DNA of 49,362 bases, taken from Bacillota bacterium (lineage in GTDB: Bacteria > Bacillota > Clostridia > Clostridiales > Clostridiaceae). Below the pieces are notes generated by a model that saw only the letters and a list, made by a program, of their open reading frames with translations, was not told the DNA's origin and did not search any database. Position numbers and translations under genes: made by a program. Location: contig JAEXLD010000123.1 of the NCBI GenBank assembly GCA_023445445.1, positions 1 through 49,362 on the forward strand. Reading direction: 5' to 3'. Positions 16,509 to 25,009 of this stretch are shown here, piece after piece. The first letter of the stretch is position 1; each line of letters starts with the position of its first letter.

Positions 16509-17633
16509 TTATTTACCATCCTTTCTTCTTTCTATTTTCATCTTTAATTCTTTATATTCTTCTTCATCAAAAACAATTGATAGAGCTGGATTCTCCAGAG
16601 CTGGAAGTAAACTTTCCATTACAACTTTTCCATTTCTTGGAGCTTCTGTTTTTAAAACAAACTCTTCAAACCACTCTTCTAAGCGATTAAAATATTTATC
16701 TCCATGAAGCAAAATTCCTTCTTCGATAAATTTAAGACTTCCATTGACAAATTCTTTAAGTGACTTTAAAGCTTTTTCCTTATCCCCATATACAGAATAA
16801 AAAATAGCTTCTTGATAATTAAATTGTAAAGCAGTATTGGGATGTAGATTTTTAATATCATATACCTCTATAACTTTTCTAATTCTATTTATTGTCTCTT
16901 CACAAAATTCCTTCTCTTTAATTTTTAAATTAATCATAGCCATACTATTAGATATTAAATTCATTAAGTCCTTATAAACAGTTATTTGGCTATGAAGTTC
17001 TGCCTTTGAAATTTCTCCAATACTTTGATAGGCTTGAACCAATATTGCTTCATATTGTACTGTTAGTTTCTTCTTCTTTAAAATAGGCTCTAAGTCTTCA
17101 ATGACTTCTTTTGCTCTTCCTAAATAAAGATTGGCTACTGACTTAAAGTATATATTCTCTTCATATAAACTAACATCGCTACTATTTTTAATAATATGAT
17201 CTGAAAGTTCTATAATACTATTTAAAACTTCTACTTCCTTATCTTTATCTCCTGAAATCATAAAATGGTTTAACCATAGTACAATGATTTGATTTAAAAA
17301 AGGATAGCAAGAATAATACTTTTTAACTAAGCCTTTACTTTTTTTAATAACTTCATCAAAGGGTAGTTTTGAGAAATCTTCTGCTAAATCCACATAATAT
17401 TTCTTTATTTGTTCAGGGCTTAATTGAGGTTCATATCCAAGTAATTCATCTATAGTAACATCAAAATAAGACGCTATTTGAGGTAATAATAATATATCAG
17501 GATAACTTTGTCCTGTTTCCCACTTAGAAACAGAAGCCTTAGTAATTCTTAAAAAATTTGCTAGTTCCTCTTGAGTTATCTTTTTCTCTCTTCTTAATTG
17601 ACTTATGTTCTCAGCTAATCTTAGTATATTAAT
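16509..17633 (-). CDS. XRE regulator with TPR-like C-terminal domain, AUU start
   Basis: 374 residues if read from ATT 17633. The N-terminal 60 residues are an XRE helix-turn-helix (ITQEELANFLRITKASVSKWETG, then SYPDILLLP and DELLGYEPQL); the rest is helical and TPR-like (VANLYLGRAKEVIEDLEPIL and similar). No ATG, GTG or TTG precedes the HTH in this frame; the first GTG is at residue 81, after it. GAAGGGGG (17641-17648) gives a good ribosome site for ATT 17633 or 17636. An ATG at 17650 is one base out of frame. It heads the PLDc_N-ABC operon and probably controls it. Confidence 0.75.
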   Translation of the reverse strand: MNILRLAENISQLRREKKITQEELANFLRITKASVSKWETGQSYPDILLLPQIASYFDVTIDELLGYEPQLSPEQIKKYYVDLAEDFSKLPFDEVIKKSKGLVKKYYSCYPFLNQIIVLWLNHFMISGDKDKEVEVLNSIIELSDHIIKNSSDVSLYEENIYFKSVANLYLGRAKEVIEDLEPILKKKKLTVQYEAILVQAYQSIGEISKAELHSQITVYKDLMNLISNSMAMINLKIKEKEFCEETINRIRKVIEVYDIKNLHPNTALQFNYQEAIFYSVYGDKEKALKSLKEFVNGSLKFIEEGILLHGDKYFNRLEEWFEEFVLKTEAPRNGKVVMESLLPALENPALSIVFDEEEYKELKMKIERRKDGK

Positions 17634-17822
17634 AATAATGCCCCCTTCATTAACTATTCTTTGTAAAATATTTATTCTTTACTTCTAAATTAAGTATACC
17701 TTTAAACCATTCTCATTTCAAAAGATTAAAAGTTAACTATAAGATTTAAAATCAACCATTAGGAAACTAATATTATTATATAGTTTATTTCTTACACAAG
17801 TTTTTATAAGAAATTTACAAAT

Positions 17823-17870
17823 AAAAAGAGCAATATCTATAATTTTTAAAATTACTTCGATATAGCTCTT
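17823..17870 (-). terminator. Terminator of leuA
   Basis: AAGAGC and ATATC on one side pair with GATAT and GCTCTT on the other, with a long AT loop; on the minus strand the stem is followed by TTTTTAT. It lies about 25 bases after the leuA stop. Confidence 0.7.
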
Positions 17871-17894
17871 AAAAAAAAATCTAGAATTATTAAT

Positions 17895-19565
17895 TTAGTT
17901 TTTATATAGTCTATTTATAGCACTAAAGACGGCTTTTATAGATGCTAAAGTAATATTACTATCTACTCCTACACCAAAGGTAGACTTAGAGTTATCTAAT
18001 CTCTTCATTTCAACATAAGCAGCAGCCTTTGCTTCAGAACCTTTACCAAGGGAATGTTCTTCATAATCTAAAATAGTAGTGTCAACTAATTTACTATTTA
18101 CTAAAGCCTTCTTTAAGGAATTTATTGGTCCATTTCCTTTAGCTGCAAAATTCTTTTCTTCCCCATTATATTGGAACTTAATATTTATTAAAGTATTTTC
18201 TTCATTATTTTCTTGATTTTCATTTTCTTCTATTTTAAATTTAATTAACTTAAATGGTCCCTTTATATCTAAGTATTCTTCATTAAACTTGTCCATTATT
18301 ACCTTTGGTGAAATTTCACCAACTCTTTCTGTTATTCCTTGGATTATTTCTCCAAATTCCTTATGCATCCTCTTAGGCATCTTATATCCATAATGACTTT
18401 CAAGTACAAAGGCTATACCACCTTTACCTGATTGGCTATTTATTCTAACTAAAGCTTCATATTCTCTTCCTAAATCTCTAGGATCTATAGGCAAATATGG
18501 CACTTCCCAGTATTGAGTATTTCTTTCCATATACTTTTTCATACCCTTATTAATTGCATCTTGATGGGATCCTGAAAAAGCAGTAAATACTAATTCCCCT
18601 GCATAAGGATGCCTTATGTGAACGGGTATCTTACAACACTTTTCATATATATCTATTATTTTATTAATATCATCAAGTTTAAGTTTTGGATTTACTCCAT
18701 GTGAAAACATATTATAAGCTAAATTTATAATATCTACATTTCCTGTTCTCTCTCCGTTACCAAATAAAGTTCCTTCAACTCTATCAGCTCCTGCTAAAAT
18801 AGCCAATTCAGCTGCTGCAACTCCTGTTCCCCTATCATTATGTGGGTGAACACTTAAAATTACTCTTTCTCTATTAGAAAAATGTGTACTCATCCACTCT
18901 ATTTGATCTGCAAAAACATTTGGAGTATCCATCTCCACTGTTGAAGGTAAGTTAATAATAACTTTTTCTTCATCATTAGCACCCCAAGTATCTAACACTG
19001 CTTCACAGACTTCTAAAGCATAATCTACTTCTGTACCTGTAAAACTTTCAGGAGAATATTCTAAATATATTTTTCCATTAAAATCCTTAGTATATTCCTT
19101 TACTAGCTTAGTGCCCTCTACTGCAATTTCTTTAATTTCATCCTTACTCATATTAAATACAACATCTCTTTGAAGCACTGATGTAGAGTTGTAAATGTGA
19201 AGTACTGCTTCTTTTACTCCCTCTAATGCTTCAAAAGTTCTTTTAATTAAATGTGGTCTTGCTTGAGTTAAAACTTGCACCTTAACACCTTCAGGTATTA
19301 AATTATCCTCAACTAGCTTTCTTAAAAAATCAAATTCTATTTGCGAAGCTGAAGGAAACCCTATTTCAATTTCTTTAAATCCTAATTCTACTAAAAGCTT
19401 AAACATTCTTATTTTCTCTTCTACAGTCATTGGATTGATTAAAGCTTGGTTTCCATCTCTTAAATCAACACTACACCAAATTGGTGCCTTTTCAATTTCC
19501 TTATCTGGCCATGTTCTTTCATTTAATTTAATAGTTTGAAACTTTTTGTACTTTTTGTAATTCAT
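17895..19565 (-). CDS. leuA: 2-isopropylmalate synthase
   Basis: 556 residues. It condenses acetyl-CoA with 2-oxoisovalerate, the first step of leucine synthesis. The catalytic barrel (about 25-310) has SVDLRDGNQAL with the metal aspartate, and HPHNDRGTG with metal histidines; GNGERTGN is also present. Residues about 430-556 form the regulatory LeuA dimer domain where leucine inhibits. Length and FSGSHQDAI match the longer class rather than E. coli LeuA. A T-box with a leucine specifier precedes it. No leuBCD is near, so this is a stand-alone regulated copy. The stretch around residues 430-450 is rich in Glu and Asn. Confidence 0.9.
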   Translation of the reverse strand: MNYKKYKKFQTIKLNERTWPDKEIEKAPIWCSVDLRDGNQALINPMTVEEKIRMFKLLVELGFKEIEIGFPSASQIEFDFLRKLVEDNLIPEGVKVQVLTQARPHLIKRTFEALEGVKEAVLHIYNSTSVLQRDVVFNMSKDEIKEIAVEGTKLVKEYTKDFNGKIYLEYSPESFTGTEVDYALEVCEAVLDTWGANDEEKVIINLPSTVEMDTPNVFADQIEWMSTHFSNRERVILSVHPHNDRGTGVAAAELAILAGADRVEGTLFGNGERTGNVDIINLAYNMFSHGVNPKLKLDDINKIIDIYEKCCKIPVHIRHPYAGELVFTAFSGSHQDAINKGMKKYMERNTQYWEVPYLPIDPRDLGREYEALVRINSQSGKGGIAFVLESHYGYKMPKRMHKEFGEIIQGITERVGEISPKVIMDKFNEEYLDIKGPFKLIKFKIEENENQENNEENTLINIKFQYNGEEKNFAAKGNGPINSLKKALVNSKLVDTTILDYEEHSLGKGSEAKAAAYVEMKRLDNSKSTFGVGVDSNITLASIKAVFSAINRLYKN

Positions 19566-19610
19566 TTAAATGCCCCCTTACTATTTATTACAACTTTACT
19601 TAATAGGAAA

Positions 19611-19835
19611 TAAAAACCGCATAAATCCTCCAATAATTGGAGCGATTTACGCGGTACCATCCAAGTTTTTAACTTACTTAATTTAACGGTATTTTACACC
19701 GACAAGACCTACTTTCCCCATTCAGTCCTGTAGCTCCTGAGCGAGTTCAAAAGCGATTATATGTAGGCTCTCACCATCTCCTACTCTCTTTAATATCTCG
19801 TACTTTTTACTACTCTCATTCCAAGCATTTTTTAT
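19611..19835 (-). ncRNA. T-box leader, leucine specifier
   Basis: On the minus strand: stem I with AGAGAGTAGGAGATGGTGAG, the specifier loop with GAACTC (CTC = Leu, plus positions 19745-19743), the T-box core GGATGGTACCGCG (19662-19650) and a terminator with about 17 bp of pairing followed by TTTTTATTT (19613-19609). Uncharged tRNA-Leu(GAG) would stabilise the antiterminator and allow leuA expression. The matching tRNA gene is at 29097-29182. Confidence 0.93.
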
Positions 19836-19848
19836 TAAATTTATTAGT

Positions 19849-19877
19849 ACTATACTATATTATTCATGTCTTGTCAA
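19849..19877 (-). promoter_or_regulatory. SigA promoter of T-box/leuA
   Basis: On the minus strand TTGACA (19877-19872), 17-base spacer, TATAGT (19854-19849). Confidence 0.85.
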
Positions 19878-19903
19878 ATATTTCTATATGTTTTTATTTA
19901 ATT

Positions 19904-20863
19904 TTATAATTCTACTCTACTTCTAATTTCTCCATTATAAAATGCTTTTATATTTAAGATTACTTCTTTAAATAATCTATTTCTAGCTTCTACACTTGCC
20001 CAAGCTATATGTGGAGTTAAAACTAATCTTTCCTTATTATTAGCATTTACTAAAGGATTATCTGATTTTATAGGCTCTACTTCAAAAACATCTAAGGCAG
20101 CTCCTGCTATCAATTCTTCATCTATAGCTTTAGCAAGATCCTTTTCAACAACTATAGGACCTCTTCCCATATTAACTAATATAGCTGTATCCTTCATCTT
20201 TTTAAGTGCATCATAATTTATTAAAGCTTCAGTATTATTATTTAGTGGTGCATGAATAGAAATTATATCTGAAGCACTTAGCAATTCATCAAATTCAACT
20301 CTTTTATAATCAAAGTTTGAATTTTTTCCTGAAGTAGAATAATAAATAACATTAACTCCAAAGGCTTCAGCTATTTTCGCTACTCTTCTTCCTATTGCTC
20401 CTAAGCCTATTATTCCCCATGTTTTACCTTCTAACTCATAAAAGGGTTTACTTACATCAGTAAATATACCACTCTTAGCATATTCACCTGATTTTACAAA
20501 TTCATCATAATAAAATAATTTATCGTATAGTGCTAAAACTGTTGCAAAGGTATGTTGGGCTACAGTATTAGTAGAATAGCCAGCTACATTAGTTACTGCT
20601 ATATTATTATTTTTTGCATAAACTACATCTATATTATTAAAACCAGTAGCAGTTTCACATATTAATTCCAAATTTTCTGCGCCCTTTAAATTTTCTTTAT
20701 TTAAAACAACTTTATTAACTAATACTATATGAGCATCTTCTATTCTTTCTTCAACTTCTTCTGGCATAGTTGCGTCATAATAAACCACATTTCCTAATTC
20801 TTTTAATTGGTCAAATTCTAAATCACCTAAAGTCTCTCCATCTAGAATAACTATTTTTTTCAT
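19904..20863 (-). CDS. D-2-hydroxyacid dehydrogenase (glycerate/hydroxypyruvate type)
   Basis: 319 residues, NAD-dependent. The Rossmann motif is GLGAIGRRVA; catalytic residues are visible as Arg (LVNMGRGPIV is the second dinucleotide contact, with CETATGFNNID nearby), Glu (DVFEVEP) and His (LTPHIAWAS). The sequence ITNVAGYST is close to glycerate dehydrogenases (HprA-like); the exact 2-oxoacid cannot be assigned. GGAGGTG six bases before ATG 20863 fixes the start; the in-frame TTG at 20878 is part of it. Follows the HAD gene by 19 bases, so they are likely co-transcribed. A link to glycerate or 2-phosphoglycolate chemistry is a guess. Confidence 0.82.
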   Translation of the reverse strand: MKKIVILDGETLGDLEFDQLKELGNVVYYDATMPEEVEERIEDAHIVLVNKVVLNKENLKGAENLELICETATGFNNIDVVYAKNNNIAVTNVAGYSTNTVAQHTFATVLALYDKLFYYDEFVKSGEYAKSGIFTDVSKPFYELEGKTWGIIGLGAIGRRVAKIAEAFGVNVIYYSTSGKNSNFDYKRVEFDELLSASDIISIHAPLNNNTEALINYDALKKMKDTAILVNMGRGPIVVEKDLAKAIDEELIAGAALDVFEVEPIKSDNPLVNANNKERLVLTPHIAWASVEARNRLFKEVILNIKAFYNGEIRSRVEL

Positions 20864-20882
20864 ATTTAACACCTCCAAATAT

Positions 20883-21515
20883 TTATATTAAATTTAAAAT
20901 ATCTTCTGGTTTATCTATTAAATAATCTGGGTTAGAAGATTTTAAGGTATCTAATCCAATAAAGGTATAATTTACACCACAAGTTTTACAACCTGCTGAT
21001 TTACCACAGTATATATCATAAATACTATCACCTACCATAATAGCTTCACTTGGTTTAACACCTAAATCAGTACAAGCTTTTAAAGCTGGTTCTGGGTTTG
21101 GTTTGTGAAGTTCTGTAGATTCTGGCGTTATAATTACATCCATATAATGATGAATTCCAGCTATTTTCATGCCTCTAATGGCAAGTTCAGCTCTTTTAGA
21201 AGTTAGTATTCCTGTCTTTATTCCCTTTTCCTTTAAGCCTTCTAAAAGTTCCTTTACTCCATTAAAGGCAAAACACATAGTATCATGAGTATCCTCATTA
21301 TGTTTTCTATAATAAGCAACTAATTCATCAACTGCTTCTTCTTTTGCGTGTTTTTTAAAGGGCTCCCCTAAAGGTCTTCCAAAGAAATCTAAGATTTCTT
21401 CTCTCTTTAATTCAATTCCTAATTTATCCTTAAAAGTTTTATCAAAAGAATTATATATTAATTCATTTGTATCTAATAATGTTCCATCTAAATCAAATAA
21501 TACTGCCTTAATCAT
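20883..21515 (-). CDS. HAD-family phosphatase (PpaX/Gph-like)
   Basis: 210 residues. The four HAD motifs are present: FDLDGTLLDT (nucleophile Asp), ILTSK (Thr/Ser), HKPNPEP (Lys) and MVGDSIYDI (acidic pair). A helical cap (about 15-80) places it with phosphoglycolate phosphatase and PpaX-type pyrophosphatases. The substrate cannot be told from sequence. AGGAGG four bases before ATG 21515 fixes the start; an ATG at 21545 lacks a site. First gene of a pair with the dehydrogenase. Confidence 0.8.
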   Translation of the reverse strand: MIKAVLFDLDGTLLDTNELIYNSFDKTFKDKLGIELKREEILDFFGRPLGEPFKKHAKEEAVDELVAYYRKHNEDTHDTMCFAFNGVKELLEGLKEKGIKTGILTSKRAELAIRGMKIAGIHHYMDVIITPESTELHKPNPEPALKACTDLGVKPSEAIMVGDSIYDIYCGKSAGCKTCGVNYTFIGLDTLKSSNPDYLIDKPEDILNLI

Positions 21516-21614
21516 ATTTCCTCCTAAAGTTAAGTTTTTAATCATTTGTGATAAACTTTATATTTATAATAACATATATAATATGCTTGTACAAAATCAA
21601 CTCCTTGAAAAATC

Positions 21615-21679
21615 AAAAAGATAGATATTATATCTTTCCTCTGGAGATAACCAGTGAAAAATATAATATCTATCTTTTT
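21615..21679. terminator. Long hairpin with structured 27-base loop
   Basis: Perfect 19-bp stem (21615-21633 with 21661-21679) and a 27-base loop that itself holds CTGG-agataa-CCAG. T runs on both sides. It lies between the radical SAM gene end and the HAD gene start and can serve as a terminator. The design resembles the conserved-loop elements at 1616 and 9351, but the loop sequence differs. Confidence 0.7.
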
Positions 21680-21706
21680 CTATAATTTAATTATTAAAGC
21701 CATAAA

Positions 21707-22597
21707 TTATAAATCAAATAAACTTAGCTGCTGATTATTATATCCCTCTTTATAGTTATTAATTATATCATTCATTTTATAAAGTAACCCTAGTTTTTTA
21801 CATTCATTAGCAAAGCTAGTATATAACTTTCTTGCATTAGGACTATTACAAATGTAATTATCGCCAAAAGTTTTAATATATTTTTCTTTAATCCCTGGAA
21901 ATGATATATCTAACATCCTGAAAAAGTAATTCCTTTGATTAGATCTTAAAGTAACTCCGAAAGCAGGATAAATAAATTTTGCTCCATTTTCTTTTGCTAA
22001 TCTTACAATACTTATTATATTTTCTTCAGTATCATTTATAAAAGGTAATATAGGCATTAATAATATTCCTGTATATATACCTGCATCAGATATTTTTTTT
22101 ATGGCTTCAAAGCGCTTAGATGTAACTACTACATTAGGTTCAATTATCTTGCATAACTTATCATCTGCTGTTGTAATTGTAATTTTACAAAGTACTGGTG
22201 AATGTTCTTTTATCCTTTTTAATATATCAATATCTCTTATAATTAAATCACTTTTTGTTGCAATAGCTACTCCAAATCCATTATTATCAATACTTTCTAA
22301 TGCATTACGTGTTAATCTAAACCTCTTTTCAAAAAGATTATAGGGATCGCTCATAGCACCTGTTCCAATAACTCCCTTTTTCCTTTTAGATTTCAGTTCT
22401 TTTCTTATAATTTCTGATGAATTTTCTTTAGCTCTCACAATATCAAAGTTATCTATGCCATAACACTCACTTCTACTATCGCAATATATACATCCATGGC
22501 AACAGCCCTTATATATATTCATATTATAATTAATTCCAAACCAATTATTATTTTCTTTATATCCTGATACAATACTTTTTGCCGATATAAATTTCAA
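21707..22597 (-). CDS. SPL-family radical SAM protein
   Basis: 296 residues. The 4Fe-4S motif is in YKGCCHGCIYCDSRSEC (C-x3-C-x2-C), inside the pattern typical of the SPL (spore photoproduct lyase-like) or Rv2578c group, and GAMSDPYN follows. The group is widespread; most members have no known reaction. The tail QQLSLFDL is common in this family. It starts 2 bases after the GyrI-like gene and is surely co-transcribed with it. Confidence 0.8.
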   Translation of the reverse strand: MKFISAKSIVSGYKENNNWFGINYNMNIYKGCCHGCIYCDSRSECYGIDNFDIVRAKENSSEIIRKELKSKRKKGVIGTGAMSDPYNLFEKRFRLTRNALESIDNNGFGVAIATKSDLIIRDIDILKRIKEHSPVLCKITITTADDKLCKIIEPNVVVTSKRFEAIKKISDAGIYTGILLMPILPFINDTEENIISIVRLAKENGAKFIYPAFGVTLRSNQRNYFFRMLDISFPGIKEKYIKTFGDNYICNSPNARKLYTSFANECKKLGLLYKMNDIINNYKEGYNNQQLSLFDL

Positions 22598-22599
22598 AA

Positions 22600-23253
22600 T
22601 TAGCCCCTCCTAACAGGATGCCTAATAACAGTTTTCATTCTTTCAATATTACACCTTCTAGGATCTGATAAGTAAATTTCATGATGTCTTCTAACTTTTC
22701 CATCTTCATTAATTCCAGTAATATCATTAATTAAGTTGTTTTCTATAATATATTTATCAATTTTTTCAGTAGTTATCTTCTCATTTTCAAATGGTCCAAT
22801 ATGCATACATTGAACACATAATCCTTCATCAAAAACTTCAAATCTTGCTTTACTTATATCTATCTCTGGCTTTTTCCTTTTAACTTCATTACAAGCTAAT
22901 TCAAAAACTTCCTTAGTTACAAAATCTGGTTGCCGTATCATAGAAGTCCAAATGTATTTATCCTTCTTGTCAAAATCCATATCATCATCCTTTAACCACC
23001 ATAATCCTTCAAGAGGTGGAACAACGTAGTTAATATAATTATCTAACTTTTCTCTAATATCCTTACTCATCTTAATTGTATAAGATAATTCATACAATAA
23101 TCCAACAGCATTTTTGTATTCCCCATCTTCATCATTGGGATTACCACTGCCATCTACCATAATAAAATTCATTTTAGGAACAATTATTTCCATAGGTTGT
23201 GTTTTAGGTAAATATAAATCTTTAAACTCCTTTTTAAAATCTAATTTTTCCAT
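22600..23253 (-). CDS. GyrI-like small-molecule-binding protein
   Basis: 217 residues without DNA-binding domain. FKDLYLPKTQPMEIIVPKMNF at the start, DGSGNPND, and VQCMHIGPFENE followed by HHEIYLSDPRR near the end match stand-alone GyrI-like (SRPBCC-unrelated, BmrR effector type) proteins. Members bind hydrophobic cations or hydrolyse small compounds; no function is fixed. GGGGAAG precedes ATG 23253. It leads the pair with the radical SAM gene, behind a promoter and palindrome at 23331-23370. Confidence 0.75.
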   Translation of the reverse strand: MEKLDFKKEFKDLYLPKTQPMEIIVPKMNFIMVDGSGNPNDEDGEYKNAVGLLYELSYTIKMSKDIREKLDNYINYVVPPLEGLWWLKDDDMDFDKKDKYIWTSMIRQPDFVTKEVFELACNEVKRKKPEIDISKARFEVFDEGLCVQCMHIGPFENEKITTEKIDKYIIENNLINDITGINEDGKVRRHHEIYLSDPRRCNIERMKTVIRHPVRRG

Positions 23254-23330
23254 TATAGATCACTTCCCCTTTTATATAAATAAACTCCTTGATAAAAATT
23301 TTTTATAACATATTTATTAACTATAGTTAT

Positions 23331-23370
23331 ATTATATAGCCCTTAATATGACACCTTTGTGTCATATTAA
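23331..23370 (-). promoter_or_regulatory. Promoter with 12-bp palindrome, candidate operator
   Basis: TATAAT on the minus strand (23336-23331) lies about 78 bases before the GyrI-like gene. Upstream, over the place of the -35 box, is a perfect 12-bp inverted repeat, TTAATATGACAC-cttt-GTGTCATATTAA (23343-23370), which also covers the stop codon of the YafY gene. No T run follows it, so it looks like an operator rather than a terminator. Confidence 0.55.
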
Positions 23371-24257
23371 TATTTATTTAGTGCTGCTAATAATCTTTTT
23401 TTCATTTCTTCTCTTATATGTAAAGGCTCAATAACCTCAATATTTTCTCCAAAAGACATTAGGTATAGAAATAGCCAATCCCCTGATGGATAATCTGACT
23501 CAACTATATAATCACCATTATCCTCTACTGCAAAGTTTTGAAACTCATCATATATCCTAAATCCTAGTTTCTTATTTACCCTTAATTTAAGATGTATTAT
23601 TTTATTAGAATATCCTGTTTCTTTATTTAAAAAAATTTTATCAGGAGCCCTTCTAGTAAATGTTTCTGAGGTAATATTTATGTTACTCATTCTTGTAAGC
23701 TTAAAGAATCTATTATCTTTTCTCTTTATACAATAAGCGTATAGGTACCATCCTTGCCCTTTAAAAACTAACTTCAACGGTTCAACATTTCGCTCTAACA
23801 ATTCACCTTTTGAATTAAAATACTCAAAGGATATTATATTTTTATTTATTATACAACTCTTTATAACTGTGAACTTATCTCCTAAATCATTATTTTTATC
23901 CCAATTTGAAAAATCAACCTCAATCCAGCTTTCACTATTTTCCCCTAAAAATGAACTTAGTTTAGACAATGCTCCACTCGATTCATTTTTATTAACAGCA
24001 TTAAGTCCTTGCATAGCTGCAAGAATTTCTTTTTTCTCTTCCGCCGATAAAACTGTTTTATTTAATACGAAGTTTTTTAATAGACTTATTCCTCCCCCCT
24101 TACCTTTAGTCATATATATTGGTATCCCAGCCTTAGATAAATCTTCTATATCTCTATAAATAGTTCTTTGAGATACCTCAAAGTGTTCTGATAGTTCTTT
24201 TGCTGTTACATTTTCTTTATCTAGTAAAATATATATAATTTCAAATAATCTCTTCAT
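23367..24257 (-). CDS. YafY/WYL-type transcriptional regulator
   Basis: 296 residues. The N-terminal 60 residues are a winged helix (VTAKELSEHFEVSQRTIYRDI); residues about 130-220 form the WYL ligand domain (GQGWYLYAYCIKRKDNRFFKLTRM), followed by the WCX extension. Such proteins sense nucleotides or small ligands and usually act on neighbouring genes. It is coupled to the upstream membrane protein gene with a 4-base gap. The likely target is the GyrI-radical SAM pair immediately downstream, given the palindrome at its end. Confidence 0.87.
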   Translation of the reverse strand: MKRLFEIIYILLDKENVTAKELSEHFEVSQRTIYRDIEDLSKAGIPIYMTKGKGGGISLLKNFVLNKTVLSAEEKKEILAAMQGLNAVNKNESSGALSKLSSFLGENSESWIEVDFSNWDKNNDLGDKFTVIKSCIINKNIISFEYFNSKGELLERNVEPLKLVFKGQGWYLYAYCIKRKDNRFFKLTRMSNINITSETFTRRAPDKIFLNKETGYSNKIIHLKLRVNKKLGFRIYDEFQNFAVEDNGDYIVESDYPSGDWLFLYLMSFGENIEVIEPLHIREEMKKRLLAALNKY

Positions 24258-24261
24258 TTAA

Positions 24262-24747
24262 TCACCTATTCATAGTTTTTATAAACTTAAGATGTTGTAA
24301 ATGTATCCCTATATGTCCAATCCCAAGGACTGATACTGCTATAACCATCCATAATATCTTCCCATATATTCCAAGAAGTAAGAATCCAACTATAGGTAGA
24401 ATTGCAAGTGGAACTGGTATTCCAAAAAAATCCCTATAAAAATCTTCAAAAGTATGATTACTTCTAAAATATCTTACCCAGCAAACTTCATATAATAACA
24501 TAATAATAAATGAAGCTAGTAGCCAAAGGCTCCATAAAGATACATCATTGACATTAAAATCTTTAAAAATTAAAGCTAAAGAAGTTACAGTAACTTCACC
24601 AACTCTTTCAAATATCAATAATATTTTATTTTCATCTTTTTCTATCTCCTTATATCCTATAGGCATATTTTTTGTCCAAATAATATTAGGAATAAAAAGC
24701 AATAGTAAATATATTAATCCAATATAAGAAAATCCAAAACTCCCCAT
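24262..24747 (-). CDS. Small integral membrane protein of unknown function
   Basis: 161 residues with about five hydrophobic segments (about 5-20, 50-62, 70-90, 110-130, 133-150). The pattern IPNIIWTKNMPIGY and the closing GHIGIHLQHLKFIK suggest a conserved Firmicutes family, but I cannot name a function. It directly precedes the YafY regulator (4 bases), so both share a transcript, and its start follows the duplicated block at 24886-24985. Confidence 0.7.
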   Translation of the reverse strand: MGSFGFSYIGLIYLLLLFIPNIIWTKNMPIGYKEIEKDENKILLIFERVGEVTVTSLALIFKDFNVNDVSLWSLWLLASFIIMLLYEVCWVRYFRSNHTFEDFYRDFFGIPVPLAILPIVGFLLLGIYGKILWMVIAVSVLGIGHIGIHLQHLKFIKTMNR

Positions 24748-24885
24748 GTCTTAACCCCTTCAAAAGTATATTAACTTATATAATTTCCTTAATCATAACC
24801 TGAAAATCTGTTCTTCCTACTTGCTTTTAGCAAAATTTATTCCTTCACTTAAAAACTTAAGTCAATTGATTTTTATTTATATGTT

Positions 24886-24985
24886 TAATTATAATACAAT
24901 TTCCATAAAACTGTAATTCGTTGTAAGTACTTATTTTATATAAAAAAGATATAGAATTATTTATTAACTACATATCTTATATATA
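24886..24985. repeat. Duplicated intergenic block, copy 1 (with terminator)
   Basis: About 100 bases resembling 26862-26965: TAATTATAATACAATTTCCA..., CATAAAACTGTAATT, TTTATATAAAAAAGATAT and a closing ATATCTT arm. The hairpin AAGATAT/ATATCTT (24946-24978) is a plausible terminator for the minus-strand gene ending at 25010. Confidence 0.55.
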
Positions 24986-25009
24986 ATATAATTATTAATT
25001 AATACTTAT

